A stretch of 64,000 bases of DNA from Tubulanus polymorphus (Eukaryota > Nemertea > Palaeonemertea > Tubulaniformes > Tubulanidae). The position numbers were made by a program, and so were the translations under genes. This document shows, piece after piece, positions 9,984-18,427 of this stretch. The notes under the pieces were generated by a model. The model did not search any database. It was not told the DNA's origin and saw only the letters and a list, made by a program, of their open reading frames with translations. Position 1 is the first letter of the stretch, and every line of letters starts with the position of its first letter. The stretch is taken from positions 20,029,110 through 20,093,109 of the forward strand of contig NC_134030.1 in assembly GCF_964204645.1 (NCBI RefSeq). Reading direction: 5' to 3'.

Positions 9984-10521
9984 CTAGAAGCGTTAGAGGC
10001 GATCCTGAAACGAGATTCGCTAGATATGTTATATTCAATTGATAATTACTGCAGCGAATGCGCCGATTCTCTCTCACACCTGCCACATTGGGTAGCGACC
10101 GTGAAACGAAAACATACACAAGGATGATCAGGTTGTTTATCGGGAAACTTGCGAGAATGTTTATTATTTAAAGAAAAGAAACAAAAAATTGATTTCTGCA
10201 TGCGGTATGCGCAACTTCATTAGGCTTTTCTGCTATATCGTAGTGCTCGGCTGTCCCATTCGGGTATGTAAAGCATTAAGAAATGGAATGAATACCGTAT
10301 CTGGTTACCTCTTCTTCTTGTCACTGATGCTACATTTGCCATTACTTCTATTAACAAATTCAATAAGGCTGGTTGATTGGCAGGCATAATTTACAGCGCT
10401 TTGATAAATGCACCTGCTGTTGGAATTAAAAAATATTTTGTTTTCGTCTCGTTAGATCGGCTCGTGCACCTGTCATAACGTGGCGATAGAGAAATTAATC
10501 ATCGATCTTTTGTTAGATGTC

Positions 10522-10529
10522 TATTTAAA
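10522..10529 (+). promoter_or_regulatory. Candidate TATA box of the eight-cysteine peptide gene
   Basis: TATTTAAA about 88 bases before the ATG at 10617, which allows a start site near 10555 and a short 5' UTR. It sits just inside the unique loop of the inverted duplication, so only the right-arm gene has it. Confidence 0.4.
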
Positions 10530-10616
10530 CGGTACTACGAAAATATATTGTCTGAGATCAACTCGAAAATTCAATCAGTATCAAACGACAGAAGAGTAAA
10601 CCATCAATATTTCAAC

Positions 10617-11683
10617 ATGAAGATCGCTTGTGGTAAGATTCTGTATAATATTCTTATCGCAATTTTTTCTTTTAAACTCTTTTACTACGATAAACGTCAA
10701 AAGCTAATGAGTTTCAAAATATTTTACTAGACATTTGACACCAACTTGGGGTAGAAGTTTTCAGTTTCAACTTATACTGTATTACATGAACCCTAACTCA
10801 TGTATATTCGACTTGGTGATTTTAACATGTAGTCGTTGAATTTAAGATTTAGATAGAACACTATTACTATTATAGGTATCATGATGATGAACCTTATTCT
10901 TGTGGCGTTCATTGACGTTTCAAGGTAAGTAACAAAAGATTAGATGGATATACAACCAAAGAAAGGGTACACGTAAAAAAAATAGGCTAGTTATCCCATG
11001 GGCCGTTAGCCAGTTAAAAACCAATTCGCAATTTAGGAGCTGCAATAAGTATCAATAGTACTACTATCTATAGTATCAATGGCTCCATCAAGAAAATGAG
11101 AAATATACACTTATCAAGGACCACTAATCCGCTAATGGCGTTCGTTCTTGTTTTTATATGTACACAGCTATAGTGGGACTATAATCTCAACCACTGTAAC
11201 ACTATCTACATTCGTACATACATATATTATTGTATAACCATTACCTCAACACACCCATCAGTAAACACAATATTCGCATCCATATCGGTTACATATTCGA
11301 TGATTAATTTCTCTATCGCCACGTTATGACAGGTGCACGAGCCGATCTAACGAGACGAAAACAAAATATTTTTTAATTCCAACAGCAGGTGCATTTATCA
11401 AAGCGCTGTAAATTATGCCTGCCGATCAACAAGCCTCATTGAATTTGTTAATAGAAGTAATGGCAAATGTAGCATCAGTGATATATTCGCCTCTAACGCT
11501 TCTAGGGCTGGTTGTGTGTGGATTGAGGGAAGCCAGTGCATCAAATCCAGAGAACCATGTAGTGCCGGGGACCGCTGCTGCACCAATCAAAACTATCATA
11601 CCGATGAAGGGATACACATGGTCTGGTCTTGCGCATGCCCGTCCGACAACATTTGCCAAACCATAGGACCAGGCGGCAGATAA
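10617..11683 (+). CDS. Secreted eight-cysteine peptide, three exons
   Basis: Predicted 80-aa precursor. Exon 1 is 10617-10632 (ATG, donor GTAAG at 10633). Exon 2 is 10876-10924 (acceptor TATAG, donor GTAAGT at 10925). Exon 3 is 11506-11683 (acceptor CTTCTAG, stop TAA). The frame stays open over both junctions. Exons 1-2 encode a hydrophobic signal peptide of about 20 residues. Exon 3 encodes the mature part with cysteine spacing C-x7-C-x6-C-x5-CC-x16-C-x1-C-x5-C. The CC and the C-x-C-x5-C end recall inhibitor cystine knots and also colipase/AVIT-type folds; neither is certain. It could be a hormone-like, antimicrobial or toxin-like peptide. A TATA-like element lies upstream and AATAAA lies at 11873. 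Other ORFs over exon 3 (for example 11415-11666) are in the wrong frame. Confidence 0.65.
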
Positions 11684-11797
11684 ATTACATTATTAGACTA
11701 CTGACTGTCAACCGCTGCGAGTCCACAGTTCTTATCTATAAGATGAACAAATTCCAATTTAACAGCGGTACAAATTGTTTTAGAGCTTAAGTTAAAA

Positions 11798-12274
11798 TTA
11801 TAAAAACAATGAATTCTGAAGACATGAATTCACGTAAAAATAAAATAATTGTTCTTCAAACACCAAAAACTCAATAAACATTGTGGTTACTTTAAACTCA
11901 TTGACTTCCACACACTGAAAGAATATCTGAGCAACTTTTAGAGTGTGGTTAATCATCCCACTGACCATTTGCATGATCGATTTCGACACAATCTTCTTAC
12001 ACCAATACCGGTGCATCCAATCATCCATTGGCCCAATATTAGGCTGGCCTGGAGCCCAGTTTGTGTATTTGTAGAAATTAGAACATGAGATGAAGGACAT
12101 CTTAAAATCTACAACGCTACGCACAGAGCTCAGTTGGCGGAGCAAAATAGAATCATCAAAGCCGATGGAAATCGGTTGGTGAAGCACATAGAAAATCGCG
12201 GAGCCCAGTAACGAAGTAAACTTGATAATTAAAAACCAATATGGAGTCCAGTTCATAAAGCAAAACTTAAACAT
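11798..12274 (-). other. Anonymous ORF block, right arm (minus-strand frame)
   Basis: Open for 158 codons on the minus strand and matched by the plus-strand frame at 9215-9661 in the left arm, with frame changes in between. It contains YTNWAPGQPN, which resembles the WND-loop region of C-type lectin domains, but flanking lectin cysteines and the usual W-x-DG are missing. The opposite strand is also open in places (AEQNRIIKADGNRLVKHIEN, ending at a shared stop). Which strand, if any, was coding cannot be decided. Confidence 0.2.
11873..11878 (+). terminator. Candidate poly(A) signal of the eight-cysteine peptide gene
   Basis: AATAAA about 190 bases after the stop at 11683; another AATAAA lies at 11839. 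Confidence 0.4.
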
Positions 12275-12310
12275 CCAAATTTTGAAACCAATCTAAACAC
12301 ATAATTTGAC

Positions 12311-12547
12311 TTGAGAGACCTAATTTGCGAAGCAAAACGTAAAGGCTCAAATAACATTGCTGTAATTCTACAACCATCTAATTATAGATATCTGCATGCA
12401 GGATGTGCGTTTTTATTTCTATTTGTTACTGGTCCTGATAATACCGACCCTAAGAAGTCGTTGGCTACAAGCCTGTTTACTACCTACGGTTTCCCTGTAG
12501 ATCTGATGGATATTTTTGGATACGGAAAATTAACATTAAACATTTAG
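12311..12547 (+). pseudogene. Anonymous ORF block, right arm (possible vWA-like exon relic)
   Basis: Partner of 8894-9178, with the same central text and several replacements. Its downstream end is fused to sequence leading directly into a GPCR fragment because of the right-arm deletion. No gene structure is visible. Confidence 0.3.
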
Positions 12548-12581
12548 TTGCATTGATAGTTTGCGCAGTAATAAACCTAAA

Positions 12582-12748
12582 AGTCGCAGATTCCGTTGTT
12601 TATCTTACCCTAACTATCTTATTGTTTTATCCCTCAGCGATTTTGTATTCTGCATCAATTTTACACTGATGCCCATTTTACAGTTTGTTCTATTGCACGT
12701 AAAGAACCGTCCCATATTCGTGATGAATTCACCGACAAGTTCGAAATA
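12582..12748 (+). pseudogene. Fragment of the 7717-8670 GPCR in the inverted right arm
   Basis: In-frame homology to residues 57-109 of the minus-strand GPCR (SRRFR, then LSLSDFVFCINFTLMPILQF, then HVKN) in opposite orientation. Both ends are truncated: the 5' part was removed by the right-arm deletion and homology stops at about 12748. It covers only the end of TM1 to the start of TM3, so it cannot encode a receptor. Confidence 0.85.
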
Positions 12749-12814
12749 ATGCGACAATAATGTATGCCGTGACATCAAACAATTCAACGTCGAATACATG
12801 CCGACCGATTTACT

Positions 12815-13075
12815 CACCTGTTGCGCTGAAGGTTTTAGTAACTGAAATTTCTGTCCGATGAACATTATCGGGAATGGGTGAACAAATACATTTCTAACAG
12901 TCACCTATCGCGTCTGAGGTTCTGGTAACTGAAATTTCTGTCCGATGAACATTATCGGGAATGGGTGAACAAATACATTTCTAACAGTCACCTATCGCGT
13001 CTGAGGTTCTGGTTACTGAAATTTCTGACCGCTGAAACACTCGTCATGAATCGATGAGCAAATACATGCCCTACC
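12815..13075. repeat. 87-bp tandem repeat, about three copies
   Basis: The string 'actgaaatttctg' starts at 12841, 12928 and 13015, an exact 87-bp period; copies one and two are nearly identical. The repeat is built from the exon-like module that also occurs once in each receptor unit (for example 14904-14981). Only the first tandem copy keeps the minus-strand donor CAACAG|GTGAGT. Confidence 0.85.
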
Positions 13076-13749
13076 AGTTCGACAGTTTGTGGGGCTCCTC
13101 AAGTGTTAGGGAGTTCCATGGTCAACACAACTGATGAAAACTATGATGAATTATTGATGCCATCCACAAGACACATTTCATTCTCGCTACGCGGATGGGA
13201 TTCAATCATTTCCAAAAATTTTCATAACTTATATAGAAAAGAATAGCAATCAATTTAACCTATTAAATTAGTTCATTTTCAGAATGGCAATGGACTATTA
13301 GATTAGTTCATAGCCTGAAAGAAAGGAGGCGATGTGGTGAAACGTCTGTATTTGATAACACTTGTAGTTTTCATTACATAAGTTTGTCTCTGGATGTTTC
13401 TCACCAACAAGTTGTCTGTAAACCTCAGAATTATTGCATATTTTCCCAACTTTCGACATTTCTATAACTCTTGGACCAATGGATGGAAACGACTGTGATG
13501 AAACTAGGTACATATGTACTTTTATCGAATACCATTCAATGCCTTATGAGATTAGTTCATATCCCTTTCTCTGGGGTAAAATGCCCGTATTTTAGATACT
13601 TGCCATACTCATAATTACGAGTGGATCCAGCTGCATCTTTTCTACAAGCCTTACATTATTTAGAAAATTCTTTATATTTTATTCGGCACACTCTGCAGCT
13701 ATATTTTTTCAATCAAGATTGTCTTGGGGGATGCACTTTACATGTGTGA

Positions 13750-14003
13750 AGTGTGGATTATCAGGGCGCTAATGAACTATTCAATGTCTGGTGTTTGTAG
13801 TTGGTTTTCGATTAAAAATGGGATCTCGATATATTGAACACATGTGAAGTGCGGACGATAAAACTTAAGGAATACAATGCGGAAAAATCCAAGGTACCAG
13901 GTCAGAAAAGAAAGTTTTCCGCATTTTGATCCCTGTTGTAGTCTACACGTAAGAATACATGGTTTAAAGCCTTTCTAAACTTTGAACTCGCAATGCAATA
14001 CAG
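13750..14003 (-). pseudogene. Inverted relic of the region 1 GPCR: 3' end and flank
   Basis: Reverse complement matches the last codons of copies A-C (the segment encoding LYCIASSKFRKAL, at 13969-14003) and then their 3' flank with the degenerate repeats. It shows that a GPCR unit was once placed in opposite orientation beside the receptor array. Confidence 0.7.
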
Positions 14004-14199
14004 ACACTCCGAAAAAGTAATTAGGGTTTTCTGACTTTCGTCGAAAACCCTCTTGAAATTTTGTTGATTATTATTATTATATATTTTCCGCCGATTTCGT
14101 CAAATAAAATTCATCTTCATTCAGATTCGGCAACTGACAGCTTCGAAACGAAATGTATAAATTGATACTGTAATAACGGTTTCTCTGAACCAAGAGATT

Positions 14200-14280
14200 G
14201 TCTGAATGTACTTTCCATCCTATTTGAAACTTAAAATTACTTATTAGGTTACTGTAAATAAAGAATTGAATTGAATTGTT
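14200..14280 (+). mobile_element. Probable LINE 3' tail
   Basis: Ends in 'ctgtaaataaag' followed by 'aattgaattgaatt', a short pentameric tail of the type that ends many CR1/L2-like elements. No coding part remains next to it. Confidence 0.35.
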
Positions 14281-14524
14281 AGAAACAAGCACCGGCGAAA
14301 TAACAGTTTGTGACGTCATTTAGTAAGTAAATAAAGGAGGGCTCCGAGAATTTCCAAATCACGGGGACTATACTGAGGTTAGACCATTCAACCAAAAAGA
14401 GGATTGCTCCGATAATATCCAAATCATCTCATTTTATTTTTTCCATCGAATACCCGGTAATTAATTTTTCCTTTCGATCACATGCATCCAGAAAACCCGT
14501 TATCGCTGCTTTGCAGCTATATTT

Positions 14525-14645
14525 CAAATATTGGAATTTTACCAAACCGTATCCGTCCACAACGATACGTACTCCTTCAAGGCAAAATAGCACAACCGGG
14601 TATTTAAGGATCGCAAATATTCTGAGCAGGTGGTACGTACCATTT
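14525..14645 (-). pseudogene. Inverted relic of the region 1 GPCR: TM2 region
   Basis: Reverse complement matches the GPCR from the 'gtaccacctgctcagaatatt' segment (TM2) to the start of TM3, heavily altered. It is the shortest of four such relics; the others lie at 37535-37812, 49845-50115 and 62550-62825. Confidence 0.65.
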
Positions 14646-14679
14646 GTAAATTTGAGAAAAAGAAATTACCGTGAAAATC

Positions 14680-14753
14680 ATCGTTCGAACCGTTAAGTCC
14701 CGGATTGACAAGACTAGTGACCGGCGGTTTAAACCACTCGGCCAGTGCGCCTC
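14680..14753 (-). mobile_element. tRNA-derived SINE head
   Basis: Minus strand reads a tRNA-like A box (GGCCGAGTGGTTTAAACC) and a B box-like GGTTCGAACG, as in Leu/Ser-tRNA-derived SINEs. It does not fold as a functional tRNA. It repeats at the same place in each unit, so it predates the array. Confidence 0.55.
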
Positions 14754-14903
14754 TTACATGAGTTCATAGAAGATTTGGCTTGTGTATTGAGCTTGGATCA
14801 ATATTTCCACCAGTTGTGATCTAGATGCTTAGTATACGTTAGTATACTGAACGGCATCATCGATGACCAACAATATTCACCATTGAATATACGATTTACT
14901 CAC

Positions 14904-14981
14904 CTGTTGCACTGGAGGTTTGGGTTACTGATATTTCTGATCGATGAACCATGCTCACGAATCGGTGTGCAAATACATTTT
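14904..14981 (-). other. 78-nt exon-like module, unit 1
   Basis: Bounded on the minus strand by a pyrimidine-rich acceptor (CTCCTTTTAG) and a consensus donor (CAACAG|GTGAGT). Length is a multiple of three, so it would be phase-symmetric. One frame starts KCICTP and contains another Cys; a one-base indel relative to the tandem copies at 12.8 kb changes the frame. No flanking exons could be joined with confidence. Confidence 0.35.
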
Positions 14982-15101
14982 CTAAAAGGAGTTTAATACA
15001 AATATACAGTTTGACAGGTTGTAGTGCAGTTCGGTCGTCAAAACAACTGACGAAAATTGTAATGAATACATGTAGTTAATCTAGCATGTGAAACTGAATT
15101 A

Positions 15102-15430
15102 ACTCACAAACATCAGTTTAAGTACCGTACTGCTATTTTCAAAATTTCGATGTATTAAATCAGGCAGCCAAGAAAATTCACCCCCAATCAGTCGCTTGCC
15201 GGTTAAGACTGAATGGAAGATTGTTTGAATGAACCGGAACCGAATTTCCCAATTATGTACTTTGAGCAAAAAACTTTTGTAAACTCGACCGCCGATCACA
15301 CAACTATATCTGTACTTCGATTATCGATTGTAAAACCTAACCCCCTGTTTCGCTCCCGGCAGGTGTGGCGGGTTTGTAAGGGACACTCAATCAAAAAATC
15401 AAACGAAATTTACCAACCAAATAAATAACA
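15102..15430. other. Anonymous block conserved in all units
   Basis: Present at about 38283-38610, 50584-50910 and 63301-63627 with very few changes. Both strands stay open over part of it (66 codons on minus, 71 on plus) in every copy. Neither translation is recognisable. The minus frame ends at a GTGAGT. Conservation may reflect only the youth of the duplications. Confidence 0.3.
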
Positions 15431-16127
15431 GGGACCATCCCTATTTTAGGAAAAAAAACACAAATGAAGAAGAGCCACAATTCAAAGTATACACGATAAA
15501 ATCTATCAAATTGAACCCACTACGTTCGCTAACAGCCACTATCACGTGGAAATCGGCAAAATTACGGCAATATTTAAACTTCAAACCGGGGCGTTGATGA
15601 TGTACGTAGTCCCGGCCCATTACATACATGAGTGACTTCTAGACGAATAATATATTTATCGAAATCCCGATTAGAATATTCCTGCTGTGCGGCCAGTTTG
15701 TTCTCTACTTATCACCAAACTGTGTAAAACATATCCTCAATTGACGGTGCAGTATTTCAGGGGCGAATCTCGGGTATTTGGGTCCAGGGAAGTAAAAGGG
15801 ACCATATGAAACGTTTCTGTAATGACGATGCAAGACGCATAACGACATAGCCCTATGGCCAGGGGTACTCGACAATAGAAATGTTTTGAAATTTCAAGAA
15901 GAATTTGGTCAGATTTTCTACGAAGTTGAATATTGACGTCCATGAAATTGATCATAAAATACACAATTCCACGACCACAATCACAATACCATTGTATATT
16001 CATCATTTTGCATGAGAAAATACCACTTCTGTTCTTTTTTATATTCACCTTTAATGTCACTTTTAAACAGTTTCGAGGAAAAAAAAGAATTCCTAAGAAA
16101 TTCTTTTTTGGGACTTTCAAATTTAGG

Positions 16128-16154
16128 AGGGGGTGGGGCGGGTGGTGGACTGGG
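16128..16154 (+). other. G-rich tract, unit 1
   Basis: Closely spaced G runs that could form a quadruplex, about 1.6 kb before the knottin gene. Equivalent tracts at 27080-27102 and 38912-38937 have stronger runs; unit 4 has lost the tract. Confidence 0.4.
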
Positions 16155-16979
16155 CTCCTCTAACTCCGCCCCTGAATTGTGCCGCATTCTTAGGCAGTTT
16201 TTACTCCAAGTCTTCAAATAACGAGGAATACACGTATTACAGAGGGCCGCATTACGTCACTGCAGAAAATGCGTCTCGTGGAGAAAATGGTGGAAGGCGG
16301 GGACTTAACAAAACTGTTTAGATGATATATAAGATGATGTGTTTTTCTGCTATCGTGAATATGAATTGTTAAAGGTTTTGAATACATATGGATTTAAAAA
16401 CTTCTCGCTGCATTTCCCTTTAAGAGGACACCAAGAAGAGTCAATCAATCACCAAAGCTGTGCAATTATTTGGTTTTATTTCATATTGTTTTATTTTGTA
16501 TTTGAAGAATATATAGTATCGCGCGCAATATTTTTCATTCATTCGTCGACTGTTCTGGCTCGAGAAAACGAGATATTGTCATTTCGAAAGTATAATACGT
16601 TGGAAGAGCGACTAAGGTAAGCGTAGTGATAAAATATTCTAATTTAACGATAAAAATGATACCTTGTTTCTTAAAAGCTTAAAAGTTGACCCGGCCGGCC
16701 GCCGCCTATCTACCCTATACATTATTCTAAAAAAAAGAAACTATTATCAGCCATTCGACGACAAGACGCGGCGGCTATTGAAACGAATGGATTACAAATT
16801 TAATTGAAATTTACAAAATAACCCGGGCGCTGCGGAGAAACAAGGTGTCATTTTTAGCCTAAAATAATATACTCCGATAAGTACAGCAGCAATTTCAGTA
16901 ACCGGAATCTAAAATACGACACACGACTAAACATTTTTTTTCTGCTGAAAATCATGCATCGATTAATTGATCAATGACG

Positions 16980-17212
16980 TGTCACTGATCATACCGTTTA
17001 GCATAGTAATATATTCTACGGTTATATGTTGATTTTCACCGATGGAGATCTCAATATAAATTACATAAAATTCATAACCAAATTCATTATTCCTGAAGAT
17101 GACTATTAGGATATAGTCGAAACGTTGAATAAACTACTAAGAGCTCAAAGTAACATTTTCGGACTTTTTTCTTATCATTGTGGGATTCTCTCTACATCGC
17201 GTCAACACGGAT
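16980..17212 (+). mobile_element. Unit 1-specific insertion, Penelope-like/retrozyme-type end
   Basis: About 230 bp present only in unit 1: unit 3 reads straight from 'gacgtgtca' to 'tatagtgttc'. It contains CTGAAGA, a stem (GACTAT/ATAGTC, about 17100-17117) and CGAAAC, flanked by complementary TTATTC and GAATAA. That is the CUGANGA-stem II-GAAA layout of hammerhead motifs at the ends of Penelope-like elements, but stem III is not evident, so self-cleavage is unlikely. No clear target-site duplication. Confidence 0.45.
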
Positions 17213-17757
17213 ATAGTGTTCTATCAATCGTGTTCATAACCAAATTATTCTATAATAAATGATTTTCTATAGTTGAGGTTAGTAACTAATTTCAAACGAA
17301 TATCTTTTGACTAGATCATTTAGGCTGAGGAACCAAACTTGGAAGCGACTCTGAAGACAATAAATGAATTATCGATGATTATCTATATTAGATATTTAAA
17401 GCTTATCACTCACGGAAAGAAACGACAGAGACTTGTTCCTGCGATGCCCAAACACTAGCAATGCGGCCGCCCTGCACTCACTTCATAGCACGGCATTCAA
17501 ACCAGCGATTCAAACCCGTTACACTGCTCTGCACTAAATCAAAAATACATCAAGTATTCTTTATGAATTTTTGACTGTATCTATTATCAGTTCCTTTTTT
17601 CTGTGTAGCTGCGTTATTTCAAACCTGGCTCATTCTCTGACGAAAAGGTTTGCTCATTGAGAGCCTATTTGAAAACTGTTGCAATATCAATTTTCTTTTC
17701 GAATTTTTTAAAATGCCAAATCGCAAATATATTTTATTCAAATTCTAGGCGAAGAAA

Positions 17758-18427
17758 ATGCTTGCTTATACAATGACTCGCATATGTGCTTTTGCTGCGA
17801 TTGTGGCCAGTGCCGCGGCCTTCAGTGGTGAGTTAAGACTGGGAAAATAATACTCAGCTTCATGAGATTTCATAAAATGATATAATTCAATTCACAATTA
17901 TCATTAAACATTTATTATGCGTTTATCGACGGAACGAATTGATTCGATAGATATATTTCACAAAATGACACATATACATTATGACAAAAACCCTGTTAAT
18001 TGACGTGCAATATATTGTTATTATACACATGTATTTTTTTAACACCCTGGCCCGCTAAGCGCAACGCTAGAAGCGGGTTCGATGTTTCTTTTTCCCAATA
18101 CCCACACTAGAGAAGAACCTCCGACCAAGAAACTTCCAATGGTTGAACCCATAAACCCTGGATTGATGAGAACAGTGACAGCCGGCTTATACCACTCGGC
18201 CACTGCGCCTCCCATCTGTTATCCTCATCGGGATCACCATTATAGTCCTACATCTGGGGGCGGGAGTTCCATTATTTCTTCAATTTAGGTAAAAACATCT
18301 TTCAATTCAAAATTCAATTTTTAATTTCATGTTTTTCGAAAATATAGATTGCTATCCAAAGGGCAGGACGTGTGACGATGACCTTAAGTGTTGCAACAAC
18401 ACCTGTAGAGCTAGTATTTGTTCCTGA
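17758..18427 (+). CDS. Secreted six-cysteine knottin-type peptide, unit 1
   Basis: Two exons: 17758-17827 (donor G|GTGAGT) and 18348-18427 (acceptor AATATAG, stop TGA), joined in phase 1, giving a 49-aa precursor. Exon 1 encodes a signal peptide ending in an Ala-rich stretch; exon 2 encodes a 26-residue mature peptide with spacing C-x6-C-x5-CC-x3-C-x4-C, the classic inhibitor-cystine-knot framework. ICK peptides include toxins, antimicrobials and endogenous neuromodulators in many animals, so the class does not fix the role. No propeptide or dibasic site separates signal and mature parts. The 520-bp intron carries a SINE. AATAAA lies at 18597. The receptor gene follows 1.7 kb downstream on the same strand. 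Confidence 0.75.
18105..18212 (-). mobile_element. tRNA-derived SINE in the knottin intron, unit 1
   Basis: Same element as 28285-28373 but with the segment around the B box partly deleted. Present in the intron of all four peptide genes. Confidence 0.5.

Larger units (their letters stand above)
8340..10508. repeat. Left arm of a large inverted duplication
   Basis: Reverse complement of 11297-12748. The match runs from GPCR coding sequence (about 8340-8525) through two anonymous ORF blocks and a Cys-peptide exon to 10508. The right arm lacks about 330 bp (around 8525-8850, the 5' end of the GPCR) and about 290 bp (around 10022-10310). Identity looks about 90-95% by eye. About 790 bp of unique sequence separates the arms. 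Confidence 0.9.
11297..12748. repeat. Right arm of the large inverted duplication
   Basis: Reverse complement of parts of 8340-10508. It starts within intron 2 of the Cys-peptide gene and ends inside a copied GPCR fragment. Two deletions relative to the left arm are visible (about 330 bp at the 12580 join and about 290 bp at about 11490). Confidence 0.9.
12749..14870. other. Gene-poor junction between inverted duplication and receptor array
   Basis: Contains the 87-bp tandem repeats, a diverged copy of array spacer (about 13070-13150), inverted GPCR relics (13750-14003 and 14525-14645), a probable LINE tail (14200-14280) and a tRNA-derived SINE head (14680-14753). An open minus-strand stretch at 13298-13513 is uncorroborated. 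A 9-bp perfect hairpin lies at 14023-14051. I see no intact gene. Confidence 0.5.
14990..17757. other. Unit 1 spacer before the knottin gene
   Basis: Holds an anonymous conserved block (15102-15430), a block shared only with unit 4 (about 15590-16010), a G-rich tract (16128-16154), AT-rich sequence conserved in all units, and an insertion private to unit 1 (about 16980-17212). The bases just before the ATG at 17758 include a splice-acceptor-like 'caaattctag' at 17739-17748, so a 5' UTR exon is possible. Confidence 0.5.

Noticed and set aside
11415-11666. 83-codon ORF over the right-arm peptide exon (and 9823-10119 in the left arm)
   Set aside because: The overlapping frame has eight cysteines, correct splice borders and joins to a signal peptide; the 83-codon frame has no such support.
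13298-13513. Minus-strand ORF of 71 codons with several Cys, near the 87-bp repeats
   Set aside because: Reads like coding sequence but has no second copy, no clear splice sites and no recognisable domain.
14023-14051. 9-bp perfect hairpin as a possible terminator
   Set aside because: Rho-independent terminators do not apply in this eukaryotic context, and the hairpin lies in a GPCR relic with no gene ending there.
15737-16120. 127-codon minus-strand ORF in the unit 1 spacer
   Set aside because: The homologous block in unit 4 has a stop in this frame and units 2 and 3 lack the block.
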